Of a stretch of DNA of 64,000 bases, positions 47,722 to 58,058 are shown one piece after another. Source of the stretch: Emticicia agri (GTDB lineage: Bacteria; Bacteroidota; Bacteroidia; Cytophagales; Spirosomataceae); NCBI GenBank assembly GCA_945860265.1, contig CAMAQF010000004.1, positions 1-64,000 of the forward strand, written 5' to 3'. Every line of letters starts with the position of its first letter. The stretch's first letter is position 1. Made by a program: the position numbers and the translations under genes. The notes beneath the pieces were generated by a model. The model saw only the letters and a program-made list of their open reading frames with translations, searched no databases and was not told the DNA's origin.

Positions 47722-48309
47722 ATGGTAGCAATAAAAAATATTTTAAGTTTAGTATTAGTTTCTTTAATTTTTCTGAATTGCTCTAAAATTGAAGATTTTA
47801 AAAGCAAAGATGCTGTAAATAAAGGTGAAAGCTATCGAATTAAAACAAAATTGACCTTAGCTCAATCACAAAATTATATGATTGAGTCCCCTAGAACAAT
47901 CGTTAATGCTGGACGTATATTTATTGAGGGCGATTATCTTTTTATTGGTGAATTTGGCTTAGGTATACATGTTTTAGATAATACCTTGCCCACCATTCCT
48001 CTACCATTGGCATTTTTGAGTATTCCTGCCAGCACCGATTACTTCGTTAAGAATGATGTTTTGATAGTTGATAATGGGAATGACCTCGTTTCAATGGCAA
48101 TAGATTCTTTGGATAAATTGATAAAGAAAGAAAAAACAATTGTCGAACTTAATCGTAGCCTATTAGTAAATAAGCGAACCTCAAAAGTTTTTGTTTATCC
48201 AAACTATCCTATTCAGCAAAATGTATATTTTGAATGCCCTGATAAAGAGCATTTTGTGGTCGCTTGGGAAAAAGGAGATTTTTTAAATGTCTCCAATTGT
48301 TATCGTTAA
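47722..48309 (+). CDS. Lipoprotein with LVIVD-like repeat region
   Basis: MVAIKNILSLVLVSLIFLNCSKIED lipobox; GRIFIEGDYLFIGEFGLGIHVLDNTLPTIPLPLAFLSIP. Confidence 0.6.
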   Translation: MVAIKNILSLVLVSLIFLNCSKIEDFKSKDAVNKGESYRIKTKLTLAQSQNYMIESPRTIVNAGRIFIEGDYLFIGEFGLGIHVLDNTLPTIPLPLAFLSIPASTDYFVKNDVLIVDNGNDLVSMAIDSLDKLIKKEKTIVELNRSLLVNKRTSKVFVYPNYPIQQNVYFECPDKEHFVVAWEKGDFLNVSNCYR

Positions 48310-48342
48310 AGAAATAAATATCAACAATACTCTACAAATTTA

Positions 48343-49095
48343 ATGTCAAAAATCCCTTATTTTTTTGTAATTCTGCTGTTTTTTGTGTCGTGCAAAGGCT
48401 ATCTCGCTCCTGAGCCTATCCGTATAGTCGGTAGTCAAAAAGAATTTCAGCATTTTCATCCTACAAGTAATCCTTTACAGTATTTTGTGTTGGCAAATCG
48501 CACAATTAATTTTTTAAATGTTAATACTCCCTTAACTTTAAATCTCAGTTCGGTTTTACCGCTCGAAATAGATTTTGAGAAAGTGGCTGGCAATACAGAT
48601 ACTTTGTTTGTGCAGACTGCTTCTGAATTGAAAATGATGCACCTCGACGCAAGTGCATGGCGAGAATTAGGGGTAATCAGGGACTTAAAACCTTGTGATA
48701 ATTTTTTAACAATGAATAAATTCATAGTTATCGCAAAAGGAAATGATGTTTGTAGAACCAGCAATGAAGTGCCAACAATTACCGTTTATAAATCAGAAAG
48801 CCTTGCAGTTCCAGTTTATAGTATTGTTGCGAACAGGTCTTTAGTTACAAAAAGTTATACTTTACAGCGTTATGGAAAAACAATATTTGTAGCTGACCCA
48901 ATTGATGGTTTAGCTATTTATGATATTTCGGCAACTGGCAAACTAACAATAATCTCAAACTATCCGCAGATAAAAACAGACCGTATTGACATTTTTGAAT
49001 CAAAAAAGATTGCTATTTTTAAAACCTTAAAAGGGATTACTCAGTATTCATTAGCCGATTTGAAAAACTTGAAAGAACTTAGTAGCGTAAAATGA
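48343..49095 (+). CDS. Lipoprotein of unknown function (possible LVIVD-like repeats)
   Basis: FVILLFFVSCKGYLAPEP lipobox; DPIDGLAIYDISATGKLTIISNYPQIKTDRIDIFESKKIAIFKTLKGITQYSLADLKNLKELSS. Confidence 0.55.
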   Translation: MSKIPYFFVILLFFVSCKGYLAPEPIRIVGSQKEFQHFHPTSNPLQYFVLANRTINFLNVNTPLTLNLSSVLPLEIDFEKVAGNTDTLFVQTASELKMMHLDASAWRELGVIRDLKPCDNFLTMNKFIVIAKGNDVCRTSNEVPTITVYKSESLAVPVYSIVANRSLVTKSYTLQRYGKTIFVADPIDGLAIYDISATGKLTIISNYPQIKTDRIDIFESKKIAIFKTLKGITQYSLADLKNLKELSSVK

Positions 49096-49802
49096 AAAAC
49101 AGAGCTATGAATAAATATTTTGTATATGGTTTTGTGACATTTTTTTGTTTACAAACTGCAGTTGCACAAAAACGTGAACCGATTTCTTTTACGCATCAAC
49201 CTATTTTGTTATTGAAATTTACGCCTTTGCCATTACTTGCAACTGAAAATGCGTTTCAGATTGGTGCAGAGTTAGCTCCCCCAATTGGTAAAATAAGTTT
49301 TAATTTTGACTATGGAATAGGTAAAGGAAAACTGAATGTTGATAAATATATTCGAAAAAATATGCCAGATATGAAAACCCAATATTTTAGGGGTGAAATT
49401 CGAGGGTATTTTTCAGATTGGTATCCTTTTTATGCACTTGATAGAAAACCTTTTGGCCGTTATTGGGCTTTAGAATATGCTCAAAAGAAAATAAACCGTC
49501 AAGAAGTCAATGCATTGGCGATTGGAGCGGCAAGTTTGCCTAATTATGCAGTATTTGAAAAGACAAATGTCTTACAAACAGAACAAATACTCAATATTAA
49601 ATGGGGAAAAAATTTACGGATCAATAGACATTTCTTTATTGATGTTTATATAGGTGCTGGTGTAAGAAAATACAAAGTGTCAAGTGAAAATGATTTGATT
49701 TTACACAGTGGTTTTTTATCGAAATGGAAGTTTTGGGAAGTAGGAAGTAAAGGGATATTACCAAACGCAACAGCTGGATTTCGACTTTGTTTAGTTATTT
49801 AA
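49092..49802 (+). CDS. Secreted DUF3575-like / outer-membrane beta-barrel-like protein
   Basis: Signal peptide ending AVAQ, alternating beta-strand-like pattern, NATAGFRLCLVI C-terminus; 4-bp overlap with upstream lipoprotein gene. Confidence 0.5.
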   Translation: MKNRAMNKYFVYGFVTFFCLQTAVAQKREPISFTHQPILLLKFTPLPLLATENAFQIGAELAPPIGKISFNFDYGIGKGKLNVDKYIRKNMPDMKTQYFRGEIRGYFSDWYPFYALDRKPFGRYWALEYAQKKINRQEVNALAIGAASLPNYAVFEKTNVLQTEQILNIKWGKNLRINRHFFIDVYIGAGVRKYKVSSENDLILHSGFLSKWKFWEVGSKGILPNATAGFRLCLVI

Positions 49803-49814
49803 TTTATACTTTCA

Positions 49815-50135
49815 ATGAAAATATTGCTTATCTCGAACAGCCTTAAAAACTACTTTACTGTGCTTATTTGCACGTTAGTCTTAGCTTCTTGTTGGGCTCC
49901 ACGTTGCCCAATTCAAAGTTGTAAGTCGAAATATGAGCATAAGCATACGTCAATGGTTTCGGGTTATTTTTCTTCTCGGAAACTAAGTGTGCCTACATTC
50001 CATTTTATCTGGGATAAGAAAAAAGACAATTTAGGAACATTGAAATTAGAAATTCAACCTAAAAATGGAAAACAAGGTATGAGAAAAAAGAGTAAAAAAA
50101 TTAAATTGTTTCCTTGGGAAAAAGGATATAACTAA
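49815..50135 (+). CDS. Small lipoprotein, unknown function
   Basis: Lipobox LVLASCW; conserved-looking CPIQSCKSKYEHKH segment. Confidence 0.5.
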   Translation: MKILLISNSLKNYFTVLICTLVLASCWAPRCPIQSCKSKYEHKHTSMVSGYFSSRKLSVPTFHFIWDKKKDNLGTLKLEIQPKNGKQGMRKKSKKIKLFPWEKGYN

Positions 50136-50405
50136 TTATGTTTATTTAACTTTCCTATTAAATAACTAAAAACCTATTGTCTTTAGTCTGTTAGGTCAAA
50201 CCAACGAGTTTAAAAAAAGCCTGCATTGGTCTGCTTTCAGAATGCCGTAGTTATTCTACAAGTAGGTTTCTTAGTGGTATATCTGCTGTATTCTTGTTAT
50301 ACCATTTATATTGGATGCTTCCACAATAAAAATCCTGCGGCTAAATGTTTATGGTTTAATTAATTATTCCCTTTTTGTCATTTTAATTGAAAACGTGTGT
50401 GTTAT

Positions 50406-50858
50406 CTAAAAATCCAAATGACAATTTAACCAACCTTCATCAAAGCGGGTTGGGAAGTTTTTACGGTAAAAATTAATAGCAGGTTCATTCCAATCAAGTA
50501 CTTGCCACATCATGCCAGTGCATTCGGTATTTTTAGCTTCTTCAATCACTTTATCGAATAGAAGTTTTCCTAAGCCATTGCCACGCATAGACTCTGTGAC
50601 TACAATGTCTTCAAGGTATAAACGCTTACCTTTCCAAGTCGAATAACGATAATAATATATTGAAATTCCTTGAACAAAACCATCAACTTCGGCTACAAAG
50701 CAACCAAAGATTTTATTTTTACCAAATCCATCTTTGACCATCATCTCAACAGTATTTGTTACTTGATGAGGCTCTTTTTCATAAACTGCTAGTTCATAAA
50801 CAAGCTCATATACTCGCTTAACGTCGGCTTTTTCTATTCGTCTTATCTTGATTTTCAT
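50406..50858 (-). CDS. GNAT family N-acetyltransferase
   Basis: IRRIEKADVKRVYELVYELAVYE...LYLEDIVVTESMRGNGLGKLLFDKVIEEAK...INFYRKNF. Confidence 0.92.
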   Translation of the reverse strand: MKIKIRRIEKADVKRVYELVYELAVYEKEPHQVTNTVEMMVKDGFGKNKIFGCFVAEVDGFVQGISIYYYRYSTWKGKRLYLEDIVVTESMRGNGLGKLLFDKVIEEAKNTECTGMMWQVLDWNEPAINFYRKNFPTRFDEGWLNCHLDF

Positions 50859-50894
50859 AGAATTTTGTGTTTTATATTTAATCCAGAAGATTTT

Positions 50895-51935
50895 TCATTC
50901 ATTATTCACGTATCCTTCCCATTTTTCGAGAACGGTTTTAAAATCATCGGGTAATTCGGTGTCGAACTGCATCCATTCTTTTGTTCGTGGATGCACAAAG
51001 CCCAAAGTTTTTGCATGGAGTGCCTGTCTAGGTAATACTTCAAAGCAATTTTCAACAAATTTCTTATAGCTAGAAAACTGTTGACCTCTTAAAATTTTAT
51101 CTCCACCATAATCTGAATCGCTAAAAAGGGTATGCCCTAAAAATTTCATGTGAACCCTGATTTGATGGGTTCGACCAGTTTCTAAATTACATTGAAGGAG
51201 TGAAACGTAGCGAAAATCTTTCAGAATTTTATAATGAGTTATAGATTCTTTGCCGTATGAAGCATCCAAAAATACTTCACTCAGTTTTCTATTTTTTGGG
51301 CTACGTCCGATAAAATTATGGATAGTCCCTGTGGCTTCTTTCGGAACTCCCCAAACAAGTGCATAATAGGTGCGTTCGATTGAATGTTCGAAGAACTGTT
51401 TGGCCATAAAAGTCATCGCAAAATCATTTTTGGCAATGACCAAAAGTCCTGAAGTATCTTTATCAATGCGATGAACCAAACCTGGGCGAATCTCACCGTT
51501 ACGGTGAGTTGGCAAGTTTTTAAGATAATAAATTAAACCATTAACGAGAGTACCAGACCAATTGCCAACCGCAGGATGAACAACCATTCCTGCTGGCTTA
51601 TTGACAACCATTAAATCGTCGTCTTCATAAACAATATTAAGCGGAATATCTTCTTCTAGCAACTCGAAAACTCTTGGAGGGCTGGGCAACGAAAATGTGA
51701 CAACATCCAAAGGTTTTACTTTATAGCTGGCTTTGACTGTAATACCATTTACTTTTATTGCTTCTGCATCAATTGAGTTTTGGATTTTATTGCGAGAAAT
51801 GTTTTTCGTGAAATGGGGCAAATATTTATCCAAACGCATCGAGACTTGGCCTTTATCAACCACAATTCGTTGATGTTCAAATAGTTCGTCTTCTTCTTCG
51901 CTGTCAAAAATATCTTTTTCTTCGTTCATTTTCAT
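50895..51935 (-). CDS. RluA/RluD-family pseudouridine synthase with S4 domain
   Basis: RLDKYLPHFTKNISRNKIQNSI S4; NKPAGMVVHPAVGNWSGTLVN; RPGLVHRIDKDTSGLLVIAK; ETGRTHQIRVHM. Confidence 0.95.
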   Translation of the reverse strand: MKMNEEKDIFDSEEEDELFEHQRIVVDKGQVSMRLDKYLPHFTKNISRNKIQNSIDAEAIKVNGITVKASYKVKPLDVVTFSLPSPPRVFELLEEDIPLNIVYEDDDLMVVNKPAGMVVHPAVGNWSGTLVNGLIYYLKNLPTHRNGEIRPGLVHRIDKDTSGLLVIAKNDFAMTFMAKQFFEHSIERTYYALVWGVPKEATGTIHNFIGRSPKNRKLSEVFLDASYGKESITHYKILKDFRYVSLLQCNLETGRTHQIRVHMKFLGHTLFSDSDYGGDKILRGQQFSSYKKFVENCFEVLPRQALHAKTLGFVHPRTKEWMQFDTELPDDFKTVLEKWEGYVNNE

Positions 51936-51961
51936 TAAATTTACGGCAAATTTAAGATAAA

Positions 51962-52942
51962 ATGAACGACTTTCCTGTTAATGATGCTTTTTCTGAACGA
52001 ATAAATCAAGTTTTATCATTGCCTTCGCCTTTACAAAAATTGGAAGATGCGTTGTTTACAGCAAATGGTTTAAAAGTTTTTGTGAAACGAGATGATTTAA
52101 TTCACCCAGAAATTTCGGGCAATAAATGGCGAAAATTAAAATATAATTTAAATGATGCTCAGAATCAAGGTGCCAAACAAATCATTACTTTTGGTGGAGC
52201 GTACTCCAATCATATTTATGCGATGGCAGCAGCAGGAAAATATTTTGGTTTTAAAACAGTTGGAATTGTTCGTGGGGAGGAGCTGAATAAAAAATCGTCA
52301 GAAACACTGAGGTTTGCCTCTGAATGTGGAATGAGACTTCATTTTGTGACACGGACAGAGTATCGTGATATGCGTGAAAATCCTCAAAATCAATTGTCTA
52401 TTATTCACGAACTTACAGGTTTGGATATAAATAACTCAAAAGTAATTCCTGAGGGCGGCACGAATTACTTAGCTTTAGCTGGAGTAGGAGAGATGTTTGA
52501 AGAGATTATTTGCCAATTAGGTTCAGCTCCTGATTATATTTTTTGTCCCGTCGGTACGGCTGGAACGATTTCGGGAATTTTAGCTAATTCTGATAAAAAA
52601 ACGAAAGTTATTGGCATTTGTGTCTTGAAAAACGGACAATATTTGCTAAATGAAATAGATACTTTATTGAAAAGTACCTCGGTATCGAACGTTGGTAGTA
52701 ATCTGAATCCTTCCAACGTTAATTTTGAAGTTTTATGGAATGAACATCATGGCGGATATGCAAAAAAAACAGCCGAATTGATTGAATTTATATCAAAATT
52801 TAATGCTGAACGTGATTTTGTTATTGAACCAATTTATTCTGGTAAAATGTTTTTTACCTTTTATAAATATTTTTCCTCTTTAATAGAGCCTAATTCGAAA
52901 GTGGTCTTAATTCATACAGGAGGACTCAGGAATTTATTTTGA
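51962..52942 (+). CDS. PLP-dependent D-cysteine desulfhydrase / ACC deaminase family
   Basis: VFVKRDDLIHPEISGNKWRKLKYNL; TFGGAYSNHIYAMAAAGKYFGF; PVGTAGTISGIL. Confidence 0.9.
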   Translation: MNDFPVNDAFSERINQVLSLPSPLQKLEDALFTANGLKVFVKRDDLIHPEISGNKWRKLKYNLNDAQNQGAKQIITFGGAYSNHIYAMAAAGKYFGFKTVGIVRGEELNKKSSETLRFASECGMRLHFVTRTEYRDMRENPQNQLSIIHELTGLDINNSKVIPEGGTNYLALAGVGEMFEEIICQLGSAPDYIFCPVGTAGTISGILANSDKKTKVIGICVLKNGQYLLNEIDTLLKSTSVSNVGSNLNPSNVNFEVLWNEHHGGYAKKTAELIEFISKFNAERDFVIEPIYSGKMFFTFYKYFSSLIEPNSKVVLIHTGGLRNLF

Positions 52943-52967
52943 ACTGCCAGTCTTAAAAACACTTTTT

Positions 52968-54025
52968 TCATTTCCTGTTGTAATGATGGGGGAAATCTAA
53001 AATTTCCAAGTTATATGTTTTTATATCGCCATAACTTATAACTCCATTGGAAATAATATAAGCTCTATAATACAGGTCGGCTGTTGAATTTAAATTATAA
53101 ATATCAATTACATGTGTTTTTGGAAAAACAGTTATATTTTCAAGTATTTTAGCTTTTGAATGGTCCAAGGTTGGAGTTGTGAAACGTTGCGACCAACAAA
53201 TTCCATATTCAGTGATGTTATCTGAGTTTCCACCAAATTCAACCAATCCTTTAATTTTAACTGAGGTTGTGGTGGTAGTATTCGCTTCTAAAGTTTTTAT
53301 AGTAGGTTGAGTGATTGCTAAGGTTTTGAAAGTGAGCGTGTTTCCATAAGAATATACCCCATTAGACACAACAAATGCTCGAAAATAATAGCTTGTGTTT
53401 GGAATAAGATTTGTGGCATCTTCGCTATAAATTGAAGGATAAACGCCTAAAGTCCCTACTTTACTTAATTTAGAATCGCTCATAGTAGGAAGATTGTTAC
53501 TTGCAGACCAGCAAATACCATACTCACTAACATCAAAAGTTCCTTTGGTTTCTACTATTCCCCGAAGTTTGGCTGTTGTTGTAAATACCAAAAGCACAGC
53601 ATCTGTTTTTATTGAAGGTTGAAAATTAAATCCGCTGTTTTAAATATTGTTACTGGACCAAAGAAAGTATTAGAAGAAATGGTTGAATAAGCTCTTACAT
53701 AATAATTTGAGCTTGTTTTAAAGCCTTTAATTACCTCAGAAAATTTTAATGGTACTACATCTGCAGTCGAAATTGCACCAAGCGAAATTTTAGAGTCAGC
53801 CAGAGTAGGTGTCGCATTGTTTTCGGAGTACACAAATCCATAATCAGATATATATTGATTGCCAACATCAGTAATAGCACTCGAAAATCTTGCAGAGGAA
53901 ATTGTGGTTTCTGAAACGGTGGTTGTGTCTAAAATTGGTGGAATCGGGATAATTTCTTTTGTTTTTCAAGTAACAACTATTATCAGAAAAAGGAAAGTAA
54001 TTATAGCTTTTAAGTAAGTTTTCAT
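52968..54025 (-). pseudogene. Disrupted lipoprotein with tandem fibronectin-like repeats
   Basis: Reading from ATG at 54025: MKTYLKAIITFLFLIIVVT*KTKEIIPIPP (TGA at 53966-53968), then repeats YGFVYSENNATPTLADSK / YGICWSASNNLPTMSDSK / YGICWSQRFTTPTLDHSK; 1-nt frame shift near 53620-53630. Confidence 0.75.
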
Positions 54026-54319
54026 ATTTATTGATAGATTTTATTTTGAGTTGTGAAGTTATAGTTTTGAAGGTATTACTTAATACTGCTTACTTTTATA
54101 TGCAGTCATCTTTATAATACCATACAAATATTAGTAGAAATTTATTTATTAATTATGAGTTTGAGCATATAATCAATAAAAATCCCAAAAAATGTGCTTA
54201 ACAAAATTCAGAAGTTTTTTAATGGATCAATTTTACAATGTTAATTTTAGAATGAAATGTTTTATATGAATAATTCCAAAGATATTTATTGAGAAATTGT
54301 AAATATAAAATTTATATGA

Positions 54320-54327
54320 TAGCTTTG
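54320..54327 (+). promoter_or_regulatory. Candidate Bacteroidota -7 element (TAnnTTTG)
   Basis: TAGCTTTG 28 bp upstream of the ATG at 54356. Confidence 0.4.
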
Positions 54328-54355
54328 AATTGTTCAAATTCAATCTTTTTTATTA

Positions 54356-55072
54356 ATGCAACTACAAACCTTTCAAAACTCTGAGCAACTCGCCACTCAC
54401 ACTGCCAATTATATTATTGATTTAGTCAGAAATAAACCAAGTGCAACATTAATTCTGACTTCAGGAGATACACCTGTTTTGACATACAAAAAAATTGTTG
54501 AACTTGCTCAACCTTCTGATTTTGAGCAGGTTACCATAATTGGCCTTGATGAATGGGTCGGTATTCCAGCTACGAGCGTAGGTAGCTGCAGGTACATCGT
54601 TGAAGAAAACTTGTTAAAACCACTTGGAGTTAACCCGGCACATTATACTTTTTTTGACTCAATGACAAATGACCTCGAATCAGAGTGTAAGCGAGTAGAT
54701 GAATTGATTTATAGCAAAGGTGGGGCAGATTTAATTATTGTTGGAGTGGGAGTAAACGGGCATATTGGTTTGAATGAACCTGGTTATAGTTTTGATAATT
54801 ATTGTCACATTACGCAACTCGCAGATGTTACGATTACTATTGGACAGAAATATTTTAAAGAAAATACACCACTTATACAAGGTATTACAATCGGCTTAAA
54901 ACATCTTTTGGAAGCAAATGTTGCGATTTTGATTGCAACAGGTCAGCGTAAAGCAGAGGTTTTAAAACAAACTTTTGTGCAAGAACCAAGCATAGAACTG
55001 CCCTCTACGGTATTTAAATTACATTCAAACGCTTTTGTTTGGATTGATGAAGCGGCTGCTCAACTATTGTAA
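54356..55072 (+). CDS. NagB/6-phosphogluconolactonase-like sugar isomerase family protein
   Basis: LTSGDTPVLTYKKIVELAQ, IGLDEWVGIPATSVGSCRYIVEENLLKPLGV, GVGVNGHIGLNEPG. Confidence 0.9.
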   Translation: MQLQTFQNSEQLATHTANYIIDLVRNKPSATLILTSGDTPVLTYKKIVELAQPSDFEQVTIIGLDEWVGIPATSVGSCRYIVEENLLKPLGVNPAHYTFFDSMTNDLESECKRVDELIYSKGGADLIIVGVGVNGHIGLNEPGYSFDNYCHITQLADVTITIGQKYFKENTPLIQGITIGLKHLLEANVAILIATGQRKAEVLKQTFVQEPSIELPSTVFKLHSNAFVWIDEAAAQLL

Positions 55073-55082
55073 TGCTAATTTA

Positions 55083-56963
55083 ATGTCTCAAAAAAATCTA
55101 GATATACTATTTATAGCCGCCGCCATATTTTCGCCAATATTATATGGTGTCTTTTTTATACGAAATTTTTCAATGCCACTTTCAGGTGGTGGCGATATTG
55201 ATGAATGGGAATATGTAGGCTATTATCTTTCTCATCATATTAGTTTTAAGCCTTTTCCAAGTTTAGAATTTAATAATAATCAAAGTTTTTATCCATTTGG
55301 CACCACTCAAGTTTTTTCCGATTGGTCGCTCGAAAGCAATTATTGGTTTGCTTTGTTTTATAATTATTTCGGTCACGGAGCTTGGCTCAATTTTTATTAT
55401 ATACTTAGCCTAATTGTTTCATATTTAGGGACTTATCTTATTATAAAGAAAGACTTTGGTCAGAACAAAGCCTTTTTTGTCGGCTTTATTGTTACGTTCT
55501 TCAATTTCTATGCCCTAAATAAATACCCCCATCATTATAATCATAGTACAATTCATTGGGCTGTTTTAAGTTTTTTTACTGACTTTACTTTTGTTAAACG
55601 GATAGTTTTGAGAGAAAATATTTCATTAAAGTGGGTTTTCTTGAAGGCTTTTATTTTATTAGCAACTCTCGGAATGAACCTCGGTTATATTTGCGGTTTT
55701 GCTCTTAATAGCTTCGTAATTAGCTTATTTGTTATGCTGGTGGTTGTTTTAATAAGGATTCTGAAAGGCGAAAATCAACTGAAGAAATATTTTTTCGACT
55801 GGTTTTCTGATTTAAAGAGTTCTCCGAGGCTTTATTTAATGTTGAGTATTCCAAGTCTGATTTTTATTTTTCTGTATCTGCCTTTAGTTTTACAAATTTA
55901 TTTTGAAGCAAAGTCCTTTCATCTTGACAACGTCAATGCACCACATTTCTGGAGTCATCCATTACGAATGTTGCTTCCATATTTTCCAGGTTTTAGTGCT
56001 TTATATAATCCATTTACGCACATATTGAAGGATATGCCCGAAGGACTTGGTTCAGGAAGCCCAGGTTGGCTTTGCTTAAGTTTGGGAATTATAGGTTTTT
56101 TTAAAAATAGAAAACAGTTTTGGCTAGTATTTCTTCCAATGATGATTCTTCTGTTGATTTCTACATTTTATCATCCAAATAAAATTCCTACACTAAAAAT
56201 CTTCCCGTGGGGAGCGTACAATCGTGTACCTTCGCGATTTACATCTTTGTTACCTGTTATTTTCTCGTGCTTTTTTCTTCCTACTGATCTAAGGAAATTG
56301 CCTTTTAATAAAATTTTATTATTTCCTTTGATAATTTTTTTTATCCTTGAACTGTCAGAAGTTTACAAATACCGATATTCACAAAAACCATTTGAGTTTG
56401 ACAAAAACTTTTTTGGTTATATGCAACAAGTAAAATTACAAAAAGGTGAAGCAGTAATGGATTTTCCATTTTGTATTGTTGGCGGTGATGGTACTGGTCT
56501 TAGAGAAAAACTTTGTCCGATTTTTCAACGAACTTGCAATGTTTATGCTTTAAGCCGTTTTCATGAAAAGAAAGTCATAGGAGGATACTATAGCCACGTT
56601 CCTGAATCAGCCATTAAAGGTTTTGTTTCTGCGGGAATTGGCAAATGGGTAGTTCCAAATGATAGTACATACATAGAAGGTTGGAAGAATGCCACTAAAA
56701 TTATTAATATTCTCGATGATAAGCAATTGGAGCATTTTGTGAGTTATTTTAAATATAATGATTTTGCAGGAATAAACCTAAGTGTCGATTTGATTCCCTA
56801 CGAAATGTATAAGCAAATAACAAATGTTATTGGTTCTCCTACGCTAAGGACTATTTTTCCAGGTGCTGGCAAAATAGTATTTATACCCAAACCTAAATTA
56901 TGGCAAAAATTTGTTAATAAAGAAAAAGCAATGGCAATTAAATTTCCTTGCGGTTGTGATTAA
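55083..56963 (+). CDS. Polytopic membrane protein, GT-C glycosyltransferase-like
   Basis: ATG at 55083 in frame with the 55035 ORF; many TM helices, GGDIDEWEYVGYYLSHHI and NNNQSFYPFGTTQVFSDWS extracytoplasmic loops, soluble C-terminal region. Confidence 0.6.
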   Translation: MSQKNLDILFIAAAIFSPILYGVFFIRNFSMPLSGGGDIDEWEYVGYYLSHHISFKPFPSLEFNNNQSFYPFGTTQVFSDWSLESNYWFALFYNYFGHGAWLNFYYILSLIVSYLGTYLIIKKDFGQNKAFFVGFIVTFFNFYALNKYPHHYNHSTIHWAVLSFFTDFTFVKRIVLRENISLKWVFLKAFILLATLGMNLGYICGFALNSFVISLFVMLVVVLIRILKGENQLKKYFFDWFSDLKSSPRLYLMLSIPSLIFIFLYLPLVLQIYFEAKSFHLDNVNAPHFWSHPLRMLLPYFPGFSALYNPFTHILKDMPEGLGSGSPGWLCLSLGIIGFFKNRKQFWLVFLPMMILLLISTFYHPNKIPTLKIFPWGAYNRVPSRFTSLLPVIFSCFFLPTDLRKLPFNKILLFPLIIFFILELSEVYKYRYSQKPFEFDKNFFGYMQQVKLQKGEAVMDFPFCIVGGDGTGLREKLCPIFQRTCNVYALSRFHEKKVIGGYYSHVPESAIKGFVSAGIGKWVVPNDSTYIEGWKNATKIINILDDKQLEHFVSYFKYNDFAGINLSVDLIPYEMYKQITNVIGSPTLRTIFPGAGKIVFIPKPKLWQKFVNKEKAMAIKFPCGCD

Positions 56964-57046
56964 TGATTCATTTTTTCATTGAGATCGTTTTTATGAGTTA
57001 TTATGTTAATTTTTAGTTTTAGTTGTATAAATTAATGAAATAAAGA

Positions 57047-57054
57047 TAACTTTG
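57047..57054 (+). promoter_or_regulatory. Candidate Bacteroidota -7 element (TAnnTTTG)
   Basis: TAACTTTG 26 bp upstream of the ATG at 57081. Confidence 0.45.
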
Positions 57055-57080
57055 CATTTTAGTTAGAAAATAATATTTGC

Positions 57081-57464
57081 ATGGCAGTCTTATTGGAATT
57101 ACAAACATTTTTATCGGAAAAGGGTAGTTTAACAGTTTTTGAAAAGGTTCTAACAAATGGCATTAAAAGAATTTTTTATATCTATAATGCTTTTAATCAA
57201 ATTCGCGGGGGGCATCGTCATAAACTTGCTTATAATGCACTTACTTGTGTGAGTGGTACATGTAAGGTATATGTTCATAATGGTGGCTACGAAGAAATTT
57301 TCGCGTTAGATTCACCAGATAAATGTGTGTTGGTCGAACCTAGAGATTGGCATACGATGTACGATTTTTCCGAAAATGCAGTTTTGTTAGTTCTCTCTGA
57401 TAGGTATTATGAAAAAGAAGACTATGTCTATGAAAAATATGTTGCGTTGGGTGTAAAAGAGTAA
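57081..57464 (+). CDS. WxcM-like/FdtA-type sugar 3,4-ketoisomerase-family cupin (paralogue of 16403..16825)
   Basis: KGSLTVFEKVLTNGIKRIFYIYNAFNQIRGGHRHKLAYNALTCVSGTCKVYVHN; VEPRDWHTMYDFSENAVLLVLSDRYYEKEDYVYEKY. Confidence 0.85.
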   Translation: MAVLLELQTFLSEKGSLTVFEKVLTNGIKRIFYIYNAFNQIRGGHRHKLAYNALTCVSGTCKVYVHNGGYEEIFALDSPDKCVLVEPRDWHTMYDFSENAVLLVLSDRYYEKEDYVYEKYVALGVKE

Positions 57465-57517
57465 AGAAAAAGATTTTTATAAAATTTGTCACTTTTTGTT
57501 TACTGGTCTTAGTCCAT

Positions 57518-58054
57518 TTAAAGCGTCTCAATAATTATATTATGATTAGTATAAATACAAATATCTGCTGCAATATTTAAACTTTCTTGCACCATTTGTT
57601 CGGCCGTCATGCCATCAGCATGTCGTTTTAGGGCAATCGCTGCCGACTGTGCGTACATACTTCCAGAGCCAATCGAAGCAATTTGATTGTCTGGTTCAAG
57701 AACATCGCCTGTACCTGATATAATCAACATTTCGGTTTCATTTGCAACAATGAGCATAGCTTCTAATTTTCTTAGAAAACGGTCAGTACGCCAATCTTTT
57801 GCCAATTCGATAGCTGCACGCTTCATGTTACCTCCATAAGCATTGAGTTTCTCTTCAAAACGTTCGATTAATGTAAAAGCATCGGCAGTTGAACCAGCAA
57901 ATCCTGCAAGTATTTTGCCACCGAATAGTTTTCTGACCTTGCGGACATTACTTTTTGCCACGGTGTTACCCATTGTTGCCTGACCATCAGCCCCAAGGGC
58001 TATTTTTCCGTTGTGAATTACCCCCAAAACGGTGGTTGCATGTATTTTTTGCAT
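57518..58054 (-). CDS. hslV: ATP-dependent protease proteolytic subunit HslV
   Basis: [57 protein letters not shown]. Confidence 0.95.
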   Translation of the reverse strand: MQKIHATTVLGVIHNGKIALGADGQATMGNTVAKSNVRKVRKLFGGKILAGFAGSTADAFTLIERFEEKLNAYGGNMKRAAIELAKDWRTDRFLRKLEAMLIVANETEMLIISGTGDVLEPDNQIASIGSGSMYAQSAAIALKRHADGMTAEQMVQESLNIAADICIYTNHNIIIETL

Positions 58055-58058
58055 TAAA

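Noticed and set aside
50210-50330. Short plus-strand reading KACIGLLSECRSYSTSRFLSGISAVFLLYHLYWMLPQ in the 50.1-50.4 kb gap
   Set aside because: No start codon or ribosome-binding context and no recognisable family; may be a remnant but not supportable.
57518-58054. HslV without adjacent HslU as an anomaly
   Set aside because: hslU can be encoded elsewhere; the gene itself looks ordinary.
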